Assembly: GCF_016808335.1 (NCBI RefSeq)
Contig: NC_053137.1
Span: 11,210,506-11,274,505, forward strand
DNA: 64,000 bases
Direction of reading: 5' to 3'
From: Panicum virgatum
Taxonomy: Eukaryota > Streptophyta > Magnoliopsida > Poales > Poaceae
The notes under the pieces are model-generated. The model saw nothing but the letters and a program-made list of their open reading frames with translations. It was not told the DNA's origin and searched no databases. Positions 35,266-48,300 of the stretch are shown in pieces. The position numbers and the translations under genes were made by a program. How positions within the stretch are numbered: the first letter of the stretch is position 1; each line of letters opens with the position of its first letter.

Positions 35266-38200
35266 CTAAACAAGCTGCTCCTTGTTTTCCTCATTGCTGC
35301 TATGATTGGCGACCTTTGATTTGTCAGTTTCAACAGCCTGCAGCTCACCACGAAGTGCAAACTTGATGGTGTCCTTCCTGAACGTCAGGTAGATCACAGC
35401 AGAGATGTAGAGCAGCATAAGGGGGAACACGACGATGGCGATGAGCACACTAGCGTAAATCGGCATCGAGTTGTGGAAGATCCAGCCAACTAGTTTAGAG
35501 CTGAGGAAGTAGATGTTTATCCCAATAATGATAAACCCGAGGATCCACGAGAACCAAATAATCTGCACGCGGTCAATACATGCATAATTAGTTAAAAAAA
35601 ACAAATTAATTTGTGCATTCATACACAAAATCATGAAATTCTACTGACTTCCATACTTACATAGATGGAGTTCTTATTTTCTCCCATCTTGTTGCTACTA
35701 CTGCTGAACTTTAGAAGTGGGATGAGAGCAAACGGTAGCTCAACTGACAATATCATCTGCACCAAAGTTACAGTAAGTTAACCAAATCAATCAACAAGAT
35801 TTTCTCTATATAACCAGAAGATTAAGTTCATCCAATTAGATCAGCTATTAGTTCATCCAATTAGATTACCTAATTAATCAGAAGATTCTGTAAATGCTGT
35901 TTGTATAGACAAACAGTGGATGCACCAGAAGGTGGAAAATAATACCGATGCGATGATGATGAGACGGCCAGCGCCGCTGGACCCACCGATGATGGCAACG
36001 ATTAAGCTTGGTACAATCGCAATACTGCGAGTCATCAAGTTCCTCAACCACTGTTTCGTCTTGATGTCCAAGAAACCCTGAGCAAAAAGCCAAAGACATG
36101 CAAAACGTAGATCAGGTATAGGTACTACTGCTTGTACGTTTAGCACGTCACATTTGACATGTGATGGTTATGTATAGCAGTTTAGATACAGTGGGGAAGA
36201 ATATATACTAGCTCTGATATGATTTGGTTTTCTGAGCAAGTAGGGGCAACCCCCTACTGATCTGATTTCCTTGGAGTTAGGACAGATACAGATCCTTTGG
36301 GCATCTTCAGACATTATGTTTTAAGTATATATATTAAAAAAACCAAAATGATGTAGAACTTGTAAAGTTGATAATTAATTTACTAAATCCATTCTCACGT
36401 GACAAATTTGAATTCTTTTACAAACAACAAATCTCACTTGATATCAAATATTATTTGACTTCATCTGTTGGACAAGAAGTAGTACCTGCATGATGTATTG
36501 CCCAGCGTAAGTGCCAGTGATGGTTGAGCTTATTCCACAAGCCAAGAGTGCCACTCCATACACAACGGCACTGTTCTTACCTAGCACATTCTAAAATACA
36601 ATACAAGTAATCCATTATAACTGGTAGTTGACAATTTTAGCCAAAAAGCTAGTGACCAGGCAGTAATCACAAGTCATACCCTGAGGAGGAAGGACGAGGA
36701 GTCCAAGGTGATGTCACTGCATTTTGCTGAGTCATCAGGTGAGAGTTTGCTTGAGTTACAGATGGTTCCAGAGACAGAGACAATACAGATGTTGATGAGA
36801 AGTGCCACAAACAGCGCTACGCCACTTTCAAAAAGGAAGAATCTGCAAGCATCCTGAAGTGCAAACGAGTAAAAAAACATATCTGCTGACTATTGCACCT
36901 TTTCCTCACTTCAGAATCTAACTTGAATGTTTTCTGAATTCTGAACGTCTGTTCTATTTTATCTATTCACCTTGATTCCTCTTACTGATGAGGGTGTGTT
37001 CCTTGACAGTACCAGGGCAGAGTGCAAGAATAGATTGTGCCTGTAGTTAATTTAGGAAATAATTTACTTATACTGAAAGGGAATTTGAACTATTACATGC
37101 AACATTTATAATATTAAATGACGTGATAAGGGAACAATCATAGAGCAACAGAGTTCTAGTTTTTAGCAGATAAACTAGTATGTAGCTAAAAATAATTATC
37201 TAAAACAAAATCTCCTTGAAAGAAAAACAAAAGAAAGATACGCTGCATACACACAGATAAGCACAAAAATATTGTGAAGATTACTTACGGCATCACAAGA
37301 GCCCCAAGAAGGGCTATAGTGTCCCCAGTAGCACCAGAACCACTCAAACTAGGGACGAATAGCCCGTGGATAACCTCCTTTGAAGGAGGCTTTACAATGC
37401 TCATCTCTATGAAGAAGCATGCTGCCATGGTGAACACCAATAGCGCAACCAAAAGCTCCAGCTTCCTAACCTAGGTAAATGTACAAAACAAAGGCTACAT
37501 GTCAGTGCATATGCATGAAAAATTCTTTTATAAATGGTCAATTATTAGTATTATGCAGAGTCCAGCTTTGGAGGTAGTTTATGGTGAGTTTGGTTTTATC
37601 GCTTCTGATTTTCTTGTTTGGATTGGGGAATGGGATGCATAGATCTACCACGTCATTCCCCATAAGCACAAGTTTAGTGTAAATATATTATAGTGGAGTC
37701 ATCCCACCAATATTCGTAGGATGATCTCATGTTGGATCATCAAGGGTAACTCAAACCAAACACACAATTGGATGAGGGGTTGCATACCACATTGTTGGCT
37801 GAGCAGTTTGAGCAGTGAGCACTGATATACACACAACCCATTTGTACAACCACAATCAAGAATCACTTGGGTGGTGCATTTACCAAAGGGGTTGGATTAC
37901 CTGGTTCGGATGCGGTTGTATTAATGGAATGTATGTGAAGCATCCCTTGTTTGTATCGCACTCCAGATTCTAAATGAAGTGCACCTTAGGTGGAATTTTT
38001 GATACAGCTCACAACAAACACAAAAGAATTAATGGTATCCATTTGTCTTTCAGGTAAAAGACAAACGCCTTGCATGTTATATAGGTCACACGCGCTGCGT
38101 ACACTACCACCAGCCCAATACACAACAAACAGGCTGACCAAGTAGCTGGAAAAATTCCCCATCTGCTCTGGTGGCCATGGAGAACACCCCACCATGCGGC

Positions 38201-41200
38201 GATTTCTCGATGATCATGGCCAATCTCGAGTCTGAGAACCCAGTTGCCAACATCGCCGCTATGAACCATGCCTTGGTGTTGATGGATGGAGGTAAACTCC
38301 CTGAACCCCAGCTCGTATGCCGCCTAATCGCTGGCCTTGTTTCCAATTTGGAAAAGCCTCACCACGAAATTGCCACCAAGAGGGGATTCCGCTCAATCTT
38401 GAAGGCAATCTCGGATGCCATCACCAGCAACAACATCAATATGGACTCAAAGGGTGAGGCTCTCCATGCCATCCAGTGTTATTTAATGAATGAAGCTTTG
38501 CGCCGTATCCAGCATCACGCAAGTATGGTGAGGCTGTTGAAGGTTCCGGACCAATTGACTGCGGTGAAAGTGATGTATACCTTCTTCCATAGCTCACCAG
38601 GAATCATGAATGATACTAGGTATGTCAGAGCCTTTGCCTCGCTGATGTTGTCCCCCCACGCCACCGTGGTATATGCATGTGCAGGCGCCCTTCCCTCACT
38701 GTCCCGTGTTGTTCCGGGCTTTGCATTTGCCGTGGCAAGAGCCTATTGCAATATTCTCATAGTATTTCCACCTCAGTTATCACTTCAGATACCCAGCGTC
38801 ATTTTAATACTTGATAGGCTGAAGCAGATTAGAATGACTATGGTGGATCACCCAGGGTTCGACAACCTGGCCATGGATGTACTAGGGGCTTTGGCAAATC
38901 GCAATTTTGCTGTGAGAAGGAAAGTTCTGAACCTGGCAGTGAGCCTCCTCACCCCAAGGAACATCGTTGATGTGCTATGGTTCCTGAAGAATGAACTGGA
39001 CTTGGCAGCCACTGCTAATATCCCTATAGAGTACCAACAGATGCTGGCAGAGGCAATTAGAGAATGCCAATCTGCTTATCCGGAGAGTATCATGCGATTT
39101 ATACTAGATCCAAAGTACCTTGTGTTCATCGATTGTATTTGTTACATCAAAGAAATCATGGACCGCAACCCCATGCTGCGCGCCCAGCTCCTGAAGGGTA
39201 TTCTGAGGGCCCTCCGGCATGTCAAGACATCACCAGTGTGCGCTGCCGCTGTCTGGGCCATCTCAGTCTGCTCTGAATCACTGTTAGAGGCCCGTGGCTC
39301 CGTCGATGCAATTTTCAGCCTCTTTGAGGACCTACTGAAGCGACGTGATATGGAGAAACTGATAAATGGAGACCGAGAAGTGGAGCATGAATACATGCTT
39401 CCTCGTGATTATTATGGGGTCAAAGACAGGGATGCCCAGGGAGATCACCTGAAGCCATGGCTGGTGGAGATGGAGGAACTGCTATTTGTGCACATAGGGC
39501 TCACACAGCAGGCAGATGGGTGCTATGCCATTGCTTCGAGTTCCAAGGGCAGTTCTAGTTCTGAAGATGCGTCTCTTTCTATTCCATCACTGGACCATAC
39601 AGACAATCTGGAGATCCTTGTGCAGTCTGGAGATGTGCTCTTGGCAGACTTTGTGGATGAGATACTGTCCATGCTTCTGGAGAAGGCCAGAGTGTAGCCG
39701 TAATGTTATATTACAGTTCTTGAGTTCATTTGAACAAATAAATTAATAATTCCATAGAGCTAGAGCTTGAAGAATTAGATATGCAGCAGTCTATCCTGTA
39801 GTTGAACCTGGATTGTCAGTACCTCAATATGATAATGGCATCTTTTGCATGGAAGGAAGAATTCTTAATTTTTCTATGTGCTAATTACTTTTATTACTAA
39901 TGCTAATACCCTTTTTTATAATTTCTTATCATCTGTTTCATTCATGTGACTGGCTCTTGTGTTGTTTCATATTTAGCATAGCCGAGCCTACTTGGGATTA
40001 AAAAGCTTTACTGTTGTTGGTTATGAGCTGTTAACAGGATTTAATGCACTTTCTTAATGGGTGGATAAAATGTTTTGGGGGTATTCGAGACAGAAAGATT
40101 AGCACTCCAATCTGCTTCCTTAAGATTGCTTCTGAGCCTTCAAAATATTTGGGTGCTCTTTGCTTGCTTGTGTTAAAAAGTTAAGAAATGTAGAATGGAA
40201 TAGGGATCAGTGTTATAGGTAGGTAGGCTCAGGGGCGGATCAAGGGGGGATGGGTGTGGGGGGCTCCAGCGCCCCCCCCCCCCCCCCCCCCCCCCCGCCC
40301 CCCCCCCCCCCCAACATTTTTCAACCATGAATGAAGAAGAGGAAGAAGAAAAGGAGGGGGAAGAAGAACAAAAAGAGAGAAGAAGAAGAGGAAAATGAGC
40401 CCCCCTTAGGTTCACATTCTAGATCCACCACTGTAGCCTTATGTTGACACAGCTATAATTTATCTACATTTCTGACTTCCTAGCTCCAGGGGGTATTACT
40501 TAGCAGTATGATTCGTGTGGCGGTGTGGGCACCAACCCCTTTGTCATCATGAAAATAAGCTCGGAAATATCAAAATTTTGATATATGGAAGTTAATTTGT
40601 GAACTAAAGGTCACAGATTCTATGATGTATTAGATTTAGAAAAGTGGATGTTGTTATAAAATTGCAGCATAATCTCTGTAACAGAAGTGGCATTTGTCAA
40701 AATGTTATAGCTAGAAAACGTCCTAGGAATAACTCTGTCAAATCTTTTTGGTTTCAGTAAAATGTTGTATCAAACCCTCATCAACTCTGGTTTGTTTGCA
40801 AAATTTAGATAACTTTACATCTTATTATCTTCCTCTGCTGCTCAGAACAATCTCCTAAGATGGAATGAAGTGTTCTTCCTATCCACATGCTAAGATATTG
40901 TACTAAAGAGTAAAAAGTCTATATTGCCCCCCTGAGCTTGTCACCAAGTTTAAACACCCCCCCTCCCCCCCCCCCCTAACTCCAAAACCGGACATCTTAC
41001 ACCCCGAACTCTTGAAACCATTTGATTTACCCCCACGGGACCAAAACCACCCTAGTTTTCGCCACAACAAAGCTGTTTTCCCCTTTTTTTTCTCCCTCCA
41101 ACTTACATAGCAAGAAATGGGTCTAAAAATTATGAAAATTTTTACAGAGGCAGAGTAGGTGATAGGGAAACTATTTTAACCATTCTTTTTAGTTGAAATG

Positions 41201-43886
41201 CAAAATTTTTTGAAATATAAATATTTGAATATAGGTACCATTAAGTTTCGTCGAATTTTTAGGGCATCAAAACATGCTCTAAAATTTACCTGAAACATAA
41301 GATTCATTTTGAACTTAGTTTATTATGTTAATTTTATTTCACTCATGTTCCAGAAATTTTCAAAATTTCAAAAAAATAATCAAATTTACCCTTTACAGAC
41401 AAACTTAAAATATTGCTTAGGAACATCAGTCAAATAAAATTAACATGATAAACTAAATTGGGAATAAACCTATGTTTTCAACTTTGGTAAATTTTGGAGC
41501 ACGTTTTGATACCCTAAAATTTTAATGAAACTTAAATTTTACCCATATTCAGATATTTATATTTCCAAAAAATTGCATTACATATAAAAAAATAGTTCAA
41601 ATAGTTTCCCTATCACCTACTCTACCTCTGTAAAAAATTTCATAATTTCTAGAGCTATTTAACTATTTTTTTCCTTGCTATGAAAGTTGGAGGGAGAAAA
41701 AGAAAGGAAAACTGCTCTGTTATGGCGAAAACCAGCTGAGTTCGGGGTGTATGATGTCCAGTTTTGGAGTTAGGGGGAGGGGGGGTTAAACTCGGTGACA
41801 AGTTCATGGGGGCAATATAGACTTTACTACTCTGTACTAAATAATATTTTCATATGTTTGGGGAGCTACAGAGGTTCTTGTAGAGTTCCTGTCAGTTCAA
41901 TGATTTTCATTTGCTGCAATAGTGGATTAAGCATTCAGGGAATTTTTCATGAACCCAAGATGATAAGAAGCATACTGCCTGCATAACGCTTGAATTTTTT
42001 GATGGGAAGAGAGGTTCCCATTTTCATCAATATACTATTTTGATCAAAGAGCCTGAAGTATGTGGATAAAATTTTCATAAAAATATGGTAAGAAGCATGA
42101 AAAGTTGGTATAATCTGGAGTCTGGACGAACCTGAAATATCTGTATGTTGCATGAGTATTTGAGACAAAATGAGTAAAAATATTTTTTAATGCAAATTCT
42201 GTGGTACAGAGGCCTTAGGTGTTGGCACAGGCCTGCTGCGGTGCGCCGCCCCTAGGGATAGATAGATAGATGATGTGCTGTTAGGCAAGGATCTCTTGAT
42301 TGTTTCTGTTTCTATAAACCCTAGAGACCCTTGCCTATATATGTATACATGAGTCATGACTTGCACTCCCTAAATCAATCTACTATTCTCAAGCCATATT
42401 GCTTTCAGTATATGTCTAAGAATAAGATGATTACCCCATATTTTTGCAGTCCAAGGAGGAGAAGCGTGCTTGAGCCGGTGATGAGAACCCCTACCCAAAC
42501 AGGGATGTGGAACAAGAGGTTGAAAGCAAAAGCTGTCCCTATAACTGAAAATGCTAACAATTGTAAGAAGCAGATGGTGCAACCACCAATCAGCAAAAAG
42601 TTAGATCAATATTGTTGTTCTTTTCCAGTAATGAAGGCAAATTAAAATGGAACTAACAGAGTCCTCTATATTCATAAAAAAAAATCTCCATTGATTTACA
42701 TTTTACTAATTTCTGAAATCTTGAAATTGAACAAATACAATTAAATTGAAAACTAGCCAGAAGAATAAATCTGTCATTTTAGCTTCTGCGTTAAGAATTA
42801 GTTTTGAACAACAGTACTGCTCTTACCTTATATCCATCTAACCTCAGTAATATTATACATGACAAGCAGAAAATTAAACATGGCAGTTAAACATTGATTT
42901 TCTTTTAAATTTAAGATGATCTTATTAGTTCTGACCTTCTGGGATATCTGCAGCAATCACAGCTAACTCTGCCAGCAGCCATAGGCAGATTCTAACCCAT
43001 GTTGGATATTCCGCCTTGCATAGCTCGGCAAGATGCCACCCTGAGTCAGTGAACAGCCATCAACACCAACAGATTTAACATTGCATTCCTATGCATGACA
43101 ATTAATTGTCTCTATAATACCTGTGACTACTCCGAGATTAGCAGATAGTGACTGAATGATTAGTGCGAAGATGAGGCCAATCAGGATCACCCAGAGGAGC
43201 TACAGATGAGGAAATTAAGAATAAACAGCAAAACCAACATAGTTAGTTTTCGACTAGTAGTAGGCCGGAATGTAGCTTACTAGCTAGGATGAGTGGCACG
43301 CGAAAACAATGATCAGAAAGTGTACCTCATATCTGTGACTGGATCCAGCCTGCAAATCCGTCTCCACTGTACAAATATGACAAACATGAGAACCACAGCA
43401 TGATGCAGATTTGGAGGTAGAGAGAAGAAAAGGAATGAAATTAAGGGTGTGGCGCGTACAGTTCCCGGGATCAAGGTAGGCCAGGGAAACCATAAATCCT
43501 GGTCCAACGTGGCACAAAAACCTTTTCCATGCTGGCTCCTGCGTTAAGAAGCACCAATGAATCAGTTCTGTAAAAGACTTTGGCTCGGGTGGACCAAAAT
43601 TTGAGTTGGACAACAGAGGAGCCTGAGGACCAACTGCCGTGAGGCTTGGAGCTACAACGAACATTGGCGGACCCTTGCCTCTCACGCACCAGCACGAAGC
43701 CAGGATCAAGCAGGCATTTCCACAAACAGGCAGCGCGCACGCGGAAAGGTTCCTGTTTCCCACTAGCTACCTGCTTGTACACGTATGGCTTACCTCGGGC
43801 GGCGCAGCGGGAGCGTGGCTCCCTCCCCGTCCGGCGAGCGCCTCGACGTCGACCACCACTCCCGCGGGCGCCTGCGCGGCATCCAT
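35266..43886 (-). CDS. NRAMP1: NRAMP1-like metal transporter, complete (copy 2)
   Basis: Proton-coupled divalent metal transporter. Thirteen exons: 43886-43794, 43538-43460, 43366-43326, 43199-43121, 43040-42936, 42544-42435, 37470-37289, 37040-36971, 36853-36680, 36590-36486, 36077-35946, 35756-35661, 35562-35266. All borders are GT/AG; the spliced frame is 1563 bp (520 aa), the usual NRAMP length. Metal-site motifs are present: DPGN (54-57) in TM1 and MPH (229-231) in TM6. TM10 reads [14 protein letters not shown] (about 329-342), where plant relatives as I recall them have GQSST. HLAEL is preceded by W where relatives have R or K. About 12 membrane segments are evident; the tail is charged and ends NKEQLV. 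Best recalled relative: OsNRAMP1 (Mn/Fe/Cd). Intron 6 (42434-37471, 5 kb) holds an opposite-strand beta-COP retrogene and two TIR elements. A Copia element lies about 0.7 kb upstream. The start codon opens an Ala/Val/Gly-rich N-terminus. Confidence 0.92.
38177..39697 (+). CDS. Coatomer beta-COP-like protein, intronless, inside NRAMP intron 6
   Basis: A single 506-aa open frame. It follows the N-terminal trunk of plant coatomer subunit beta (COPI coat, Golgi-ER vesicles) in order: [20 protein letters not shown] (about 25-44), [16 protein letters not shown] (about 157-172), [48 protein letters not shown], a [20 protein letters not shown] repeat, and [10 protein letters not shown]. It ends near [20 protein letters not shown], which corresponds to the QNLRSLILSGDFFLA region before the middle of beta-COP. 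The family protein is about 950 aa. About 150 residues of the early HEAT-repeat region appear deleted and the C-terminal appendage domain is absent. No introns suggests retroposition; no clear poly-A tail or target duplication was found. The frame is open despite strong divergence, so it may be kept by selection, or be a young decaying copy of a fast-changing gene. Confidence 0.75.
   Translation: MENTPPCGDFSMIMANLESENPVANIAAMNHALVLMDGGKLPEPQLVCRLIAGLVSNLEKPHHEIATKRGFRSILKAISDAITSNNINMDSKGEALHAIQCYLMNEALRRIQHHASMVRLLKVPDQLTAVKVMYTFFHSSPGIMNDTRYVRAFASLMLSPHATVVYACAGALPSLSRVVPGFAFAVARAYCNILIVFPPQLSLQIPSVILILDRLKQIRMTMVDHPGFDNLAMDVLGALANRNFAVRRKVLNLAVSLLTPRNIVDVLWFLKNELDLAATANIPIEYQQMLAEAIRECQSAYPESIMRFILDPKYLVFIDCICYIKEIMDRNPMLRAQLLKGILRALRHVKTSPVCAAAVWAISVCSESLLEARGSVDAIFSLFEDLLKRRDMEKLINGDREVEHEYMLPRDYYGVKDRDAQGDHLKPWLVEMEELLFVHIGLTQQADGCYAIASSSKGSSSSEDASLSIPSLDHTDNLEILVQSGDVLLADFVDEILSMLLEKARV
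39960..40030 (+). repeat. Possible SINE 3' end
   Basis: The stretch CCTACTTGGGATTAAAAAGC followed by TTTACTGTTGTTGGTT resembles the 3' end of plant Au-type SINEs (CTTGGGATTAAAGGCTTTGTTGTTGTTG pattern as recalled). No 5' tRNA-like head was identified upstream. Confidence 0.3.
40230..40433. mobile_element. Small TIR element with poly-C tract (copy 2)
   Basis: Counterpart of 189-375 with flanking TAGGCT (40224-40229) and TAGCCT (40434-40439). The C tract is expanded: 25 C, one G, then 15 C (40272-40312). On the minus strand this is a G-rich strand able to form quadruplexes, and it lies on the transcribed sense side of NRAMP intron 6. Confidence 0.5.
40919..41833. mobile_element. Mutator-like MITE in NRAMP intron 6 (copy 2)
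   Basis: Counterpart of 851-1768. The target duplication GTACTAAAG / GTACTAAAT lies at 40910-40918 and 41834-41842. Long complementary arms; non-coding. It is transcribed as part of the NRAMP intron. Confidence 0.7.
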
Positions 43887-44569
43887 CGGCAGCTCCCGTA
43901 CGTGGCGGCGGCGACGGATCGAGCAGGCTCGTACGCACGAGACCGGAGCGCGACGACGGGCAGGGAAGAGGAAGGAGGACGAGGCTGGCTGGCCGGCCGG
44001 CTAGGCGGCAACGCGTAGCTCCCCGACGGTGGCTGGTTGAGGGCGAGATCGATCTCTGCGGCTCCGCGCTCCGCCTCCCCCCTCCGAAATCTCAACTAAT
44101 AGGAGGAGTAACAACAACCAGTGGGCGCGCCGCGTCCGGCGGCGGCTCGCGCCCGCCGCCGCGCGGCCCGAGGCGGGAGCGCGCGCTGCACGCGCCGCGG
44201 GGGCTGGCGTGGCCGGGGCGCGAGCGCGCCGCCGGGGACGAGGGCCCACGTCACCCGCCCCTGCCCTTCCTGGCGCGTGCGCGCACGCCGCCTGCGCTCG
44301 GGCCGACACTCCAGGGCCGGGCCTGCGATGGGGATCGTCTCCATCTGGCTGTGTGCATGCGTGCTCGCTCCCACGGTTCCTCCGCCAAGATCGAGCTCCA
44401 GCTCTCCTTGGATTGAGGGCAACATGCATGCGGAGTTCGAACTCGGCCGCATCCAGTTCAAACTTCACTGCCGTAAGCCCGTAACCGTTTACATGTACCC
44501 ATCCATCTGCCTACCCTAAACCCTAGCACACAAGCGTATAGGAGCTGGAATTCCTGGGTTGAGCTCATG
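43887..44569 (-). promoter_or_regulatory. 5' flank of NRAMP copy 2, cut by Copia insertion
   Basis: Nearly identical to 3827-4510. Telo-box AAACCCTA at 44518-44525. The GC-rich part (about 43890-44330) probably contains the 5' UTR. The flank is interrupted at 44570, about 0.68 kb from the start codon, by an LTR element, so more distal regulatory DNA is 6.5 kb further away than in copy 1. Confidence 0.4.
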
Positions 44570-44796
44570 TGTTAGAAGTAGAGTAGAGTAGAATGTAATG
44601 ATAGATTGTATTGATTGATGGTTTAGACCACTTCTTATATATGTACAAGAGGGAAAGGGTGCCTATTCTCGAAGGGACATGCCCCTTCGTGAATGGCCCC
44701 TTCGTGAATTTGCCCTTTCGAAAAAGGTAACCGCCTAATGACTAAACTAATTAATTATTATAGAAATTGATCACTAATACTAATTTCTTCATAACA
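44570..44796 (-). repeat. 3' LTR of the Copia element
   Basis: 227 bp, TGTTA...TAACA. On the minus strand it is the downstream LTR, preceded by the polypurine tract at about 44797-44810. Confidence 0.88.
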
Positions 44797-45399
44797 CTCC
44801 CCCATGATCAATTTTCTTCTTTTTTTAATCAATTTGATCTTCTTGTGGTCTTGTAATCAATCAAATAACTCCTTGAAAACCCTATGGGGAAAATCAGGTG
44901 ATGCGATATATATAACTCCCCCAAAAACCTTTCAGGAAAAATGTGAGGAGAATCTTTGGAAAACCCTATGGGAAAACCAAAGTAAAATTGGGTATACTAG
45001 GCAAAACTACTTCAAACCCAGTGGGAAAATAAGGAGAAACACCATAGTATACAATAACCAATGTCAGTAGACCCTTTAGATAACACAAAGTCTTAGTCTA
45101 ATAACACCTTGACCCTATGGTCAATATGCTTCAAATATCATCTTCTAAAAACCCCAGTGGGGAAAACTAGATGATATAGCATATAACTTTATGTTGACAT
45201 TGCCTCATCAAAAACTTTATATGAGAAACCTCAATAAGAAAAACTCACATAAAGAAAAGAGTACAATGTATCGTATGTTCCAATATCATCCACCAAAAAC
45301 TTCTATGGGAAAAATGGATGATAGGACATAATTTTGTGTTGATATTACCTCATTAAAAACTTTATATGAGAAACCCAAAGGGAAAAAACTCATACAAAG

Positions 45400-48300
45400 A
45401 AAAGAGTGTAATATGATGTTTTCAACAAGTTACTAATCAGAGAAACGAGAGACTCTCCCCCTGAAATTTGCAAACTTTTCATATCAATGTATTCAACACA
45501 TATAAAATGTGAAATATGGTAGACTATGTGAAAATCTCAACGAGATTTTCACACTACTTAGTTTGTAAATGTATGTCCATATGACCTATGGAACAGAAAA
45601 TCTTAATGCAAAGTATTGTATTAAGTATAACTTGTCTTCATCTAAACAACACAAGCTGCATTGCCTTTATAGATAATGATATTTGATTCAATAGAATCAA
45701 TACCACATAACTTCAGTATGTGATCTATCATTCTACCAAACTATGCACATTCATGTGCAGTCTTGTATAGTACAATGTCAGAATAATTAATGGAATTGAC
45801 CATTAAATGTCTACTTAAAGACTATTATATAATGGTATTTCCATATTCATGTAAAGCTTATTTTAATGATCTGAAATTTTGGGATCTTATGGATAACCAG
45901 AATCATGATATCCACGTAATTGGATCATGGATTATACCAAATTCGTATGTGCTATTTTAAGATATCAAAAATATTCTTAACTTGAATCTACCAGCCTTAG
46001 GTAGAATAGCGCAACTATTAGATAGCAAATTATTGCAAAGACAATATCCGACCGGAAACTTTTGCAATATATATATTAGCGCATAAATGGCACAGGGATA
46101 ATGGATCATATGTCCTAATATCTCAATTCAATCACTATGGCATAATAAACAATCTTCCTCATGCCTTTCTCTATCATGAGGTAGAATCACCATAGGATTC
46201 CATTTTCATATTGACTCATTCAATATGATGTGGATATAGATAGCTTTACTATAAAAATCTGGAAGAAAATACTTGGATCCTAAACACAAAATAAAATTTT
46301 GATTTAGACCGTTATCTTCCATCTCTAAACTCCGTCTTTAGATTACAACATGTTCTTGACAAGTGTTCATTACCAATGATGTCAAGATTAATGACCATCA
46401 TATAATACTAGAAAATCCAATTAAGGATTCTAAAATGAACACCACGTGTAATCAATCTTGTATCCTTTAATATAAGGAATACATACAAAGTCAATTGTAC
46501 CAAAATCAACTTAACTGCCTTAAGTCATATATTGACTTAAGCAATACACGGTATTTGTTGCGATTTTATATATAAGTATCGGATATGTAAACTCCTTCCC
46601 AGAAGTTTCACAATATACCAAATCAAGTGATCATATGTAAATCACTACATCTATCAACTATCAACTGCAAAGATAGATGCTTTTGTACTGCCGGTCAAAA
46701 AGGTAGTATCGGAAATTTATAACTTACTATGGAGAATAACCTGCATTGAAATCAATGCACTGGGCTTTGCGTAAACCTCTTATGCTACTAGTCTTGCTTT
46801 AATCTCACCACCTCATTGTTCTCAATCCATTCTAGAATGAAAAAACTTTTGTACCCACTGTAAAGGTACGTCTAGGTGTTGGTTTTACTATCAAAAACAC
46901 CTCTCTTCAAGTGAGCAAGACTATCTCTGTTTGTATAACTTTACTCAACAAGTTCCAGTAAGAGTGACAAAGCACTCTGCCATGGTCTTATTAACTGAAT
47001 AACTTTGAATAATGTATAATATTTATTTAGAGAAGTATGAGTCGACTCATGTAGCCTTTATATGATATAATCCTCCGGTTATCAAAACTCAAAAATGTAC
47101 CCTGAATGACTCATCGTGACTTCCTTAAACGAGAGTCAGGGCTTTCCGATATCTCAGCATCAGTATTTTGGTGCACCTCTGAGCTGGGTTGTGGATTATA
47201 AATATCCACATGATATAAAATGTCCTCTAGGTATCTTTCAACCAAAGGTTGAGTTGCATTTACTAATTTAGACGAAAAGTCTTCTATTGCTAGCATGAAT
47301 AATCCTGCTTTATGGCCATACTGCTCCCCCTCTTATTTACAATTGGGAGTTGAGTGGTTTTACTTAATACCACTACTCTTTCTGGCACATACTTGCATTA
47401 GATTAATGATTAGTAAATGCATGTGGCAGTTTATTTGTAATACTATGCAAATCAATAATTCTTTGAACTCAAAGTTCAATTTATTTAGTACGTGATCCTG
47501 AGCTTGAAATGCTTTATGCATTCAATTGTTTTCCGGGCATTATATATGGTACTTCTAATCTCCCCCTAATGTCTAGAAAAGCTCATTTATACTATAAACA
47601 AGCATACAAGTTGTAAATAGATCCTCTCTAAGAGATCTGTACTGAACAATCGACTGAGATTAAATCTCAGATTGATCCCCAATTTCTTGTGTGAACCCAT
47701 CAATGTATGCTGCAGTGGTGAGAGTGGTACGTATACAACGTAACCAATCTTACGCAAATAGGAAATCTTCATGGATCTCCACGTACTAAATGCATATAGG
47801 GGATATGCAGTTAATTATAAGTTAGGAGTGTGTAAATCTACCTGACTGCAACACGAAGTTGGTAATAGTATTTTACTAATAATGGTCCTGCTATGACATA
47901 ATGTCATACATCTAGATTCCAATTTATCTTTTTGGATATGTAACTAAACCTATGTTATACCAAACAATCATCATTGAAGGTACAAAAGTTTAGTAGTGTT
48001 TAGGATAATGCTCATAACAAAAGGCATTATCTCCCAAATGCATGGCTGAGTGTGTAAACTTTAGACACTCTAGATCATCTCATAGATATATCTATACAAC
48101 CATGAAATGTCTGAACTGTCCATACAATCTTTGTATCGGACCCATACATATTCTTTTGAATATGATCAAGAATCTAATAGAGTCAACCTAATTTTAAGAT
48201 AAGAGGATCTTATAATCCATATCCCTGTGGTACTTACAGTATCCATACTTTGGGGAAACCAGGACCAAAAGAATTACCAATAATTTTTCATGCATCCCTA

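Noticed and set aside
44870..45400. Regular repeats resembling a CRISPR or satellite array
   Set aside because: Unequal spacing and the CCCAC-GGGTTTT pattern fit the 3' tail of a plant Copia element; a eukaryotic context excludes CRISPR.
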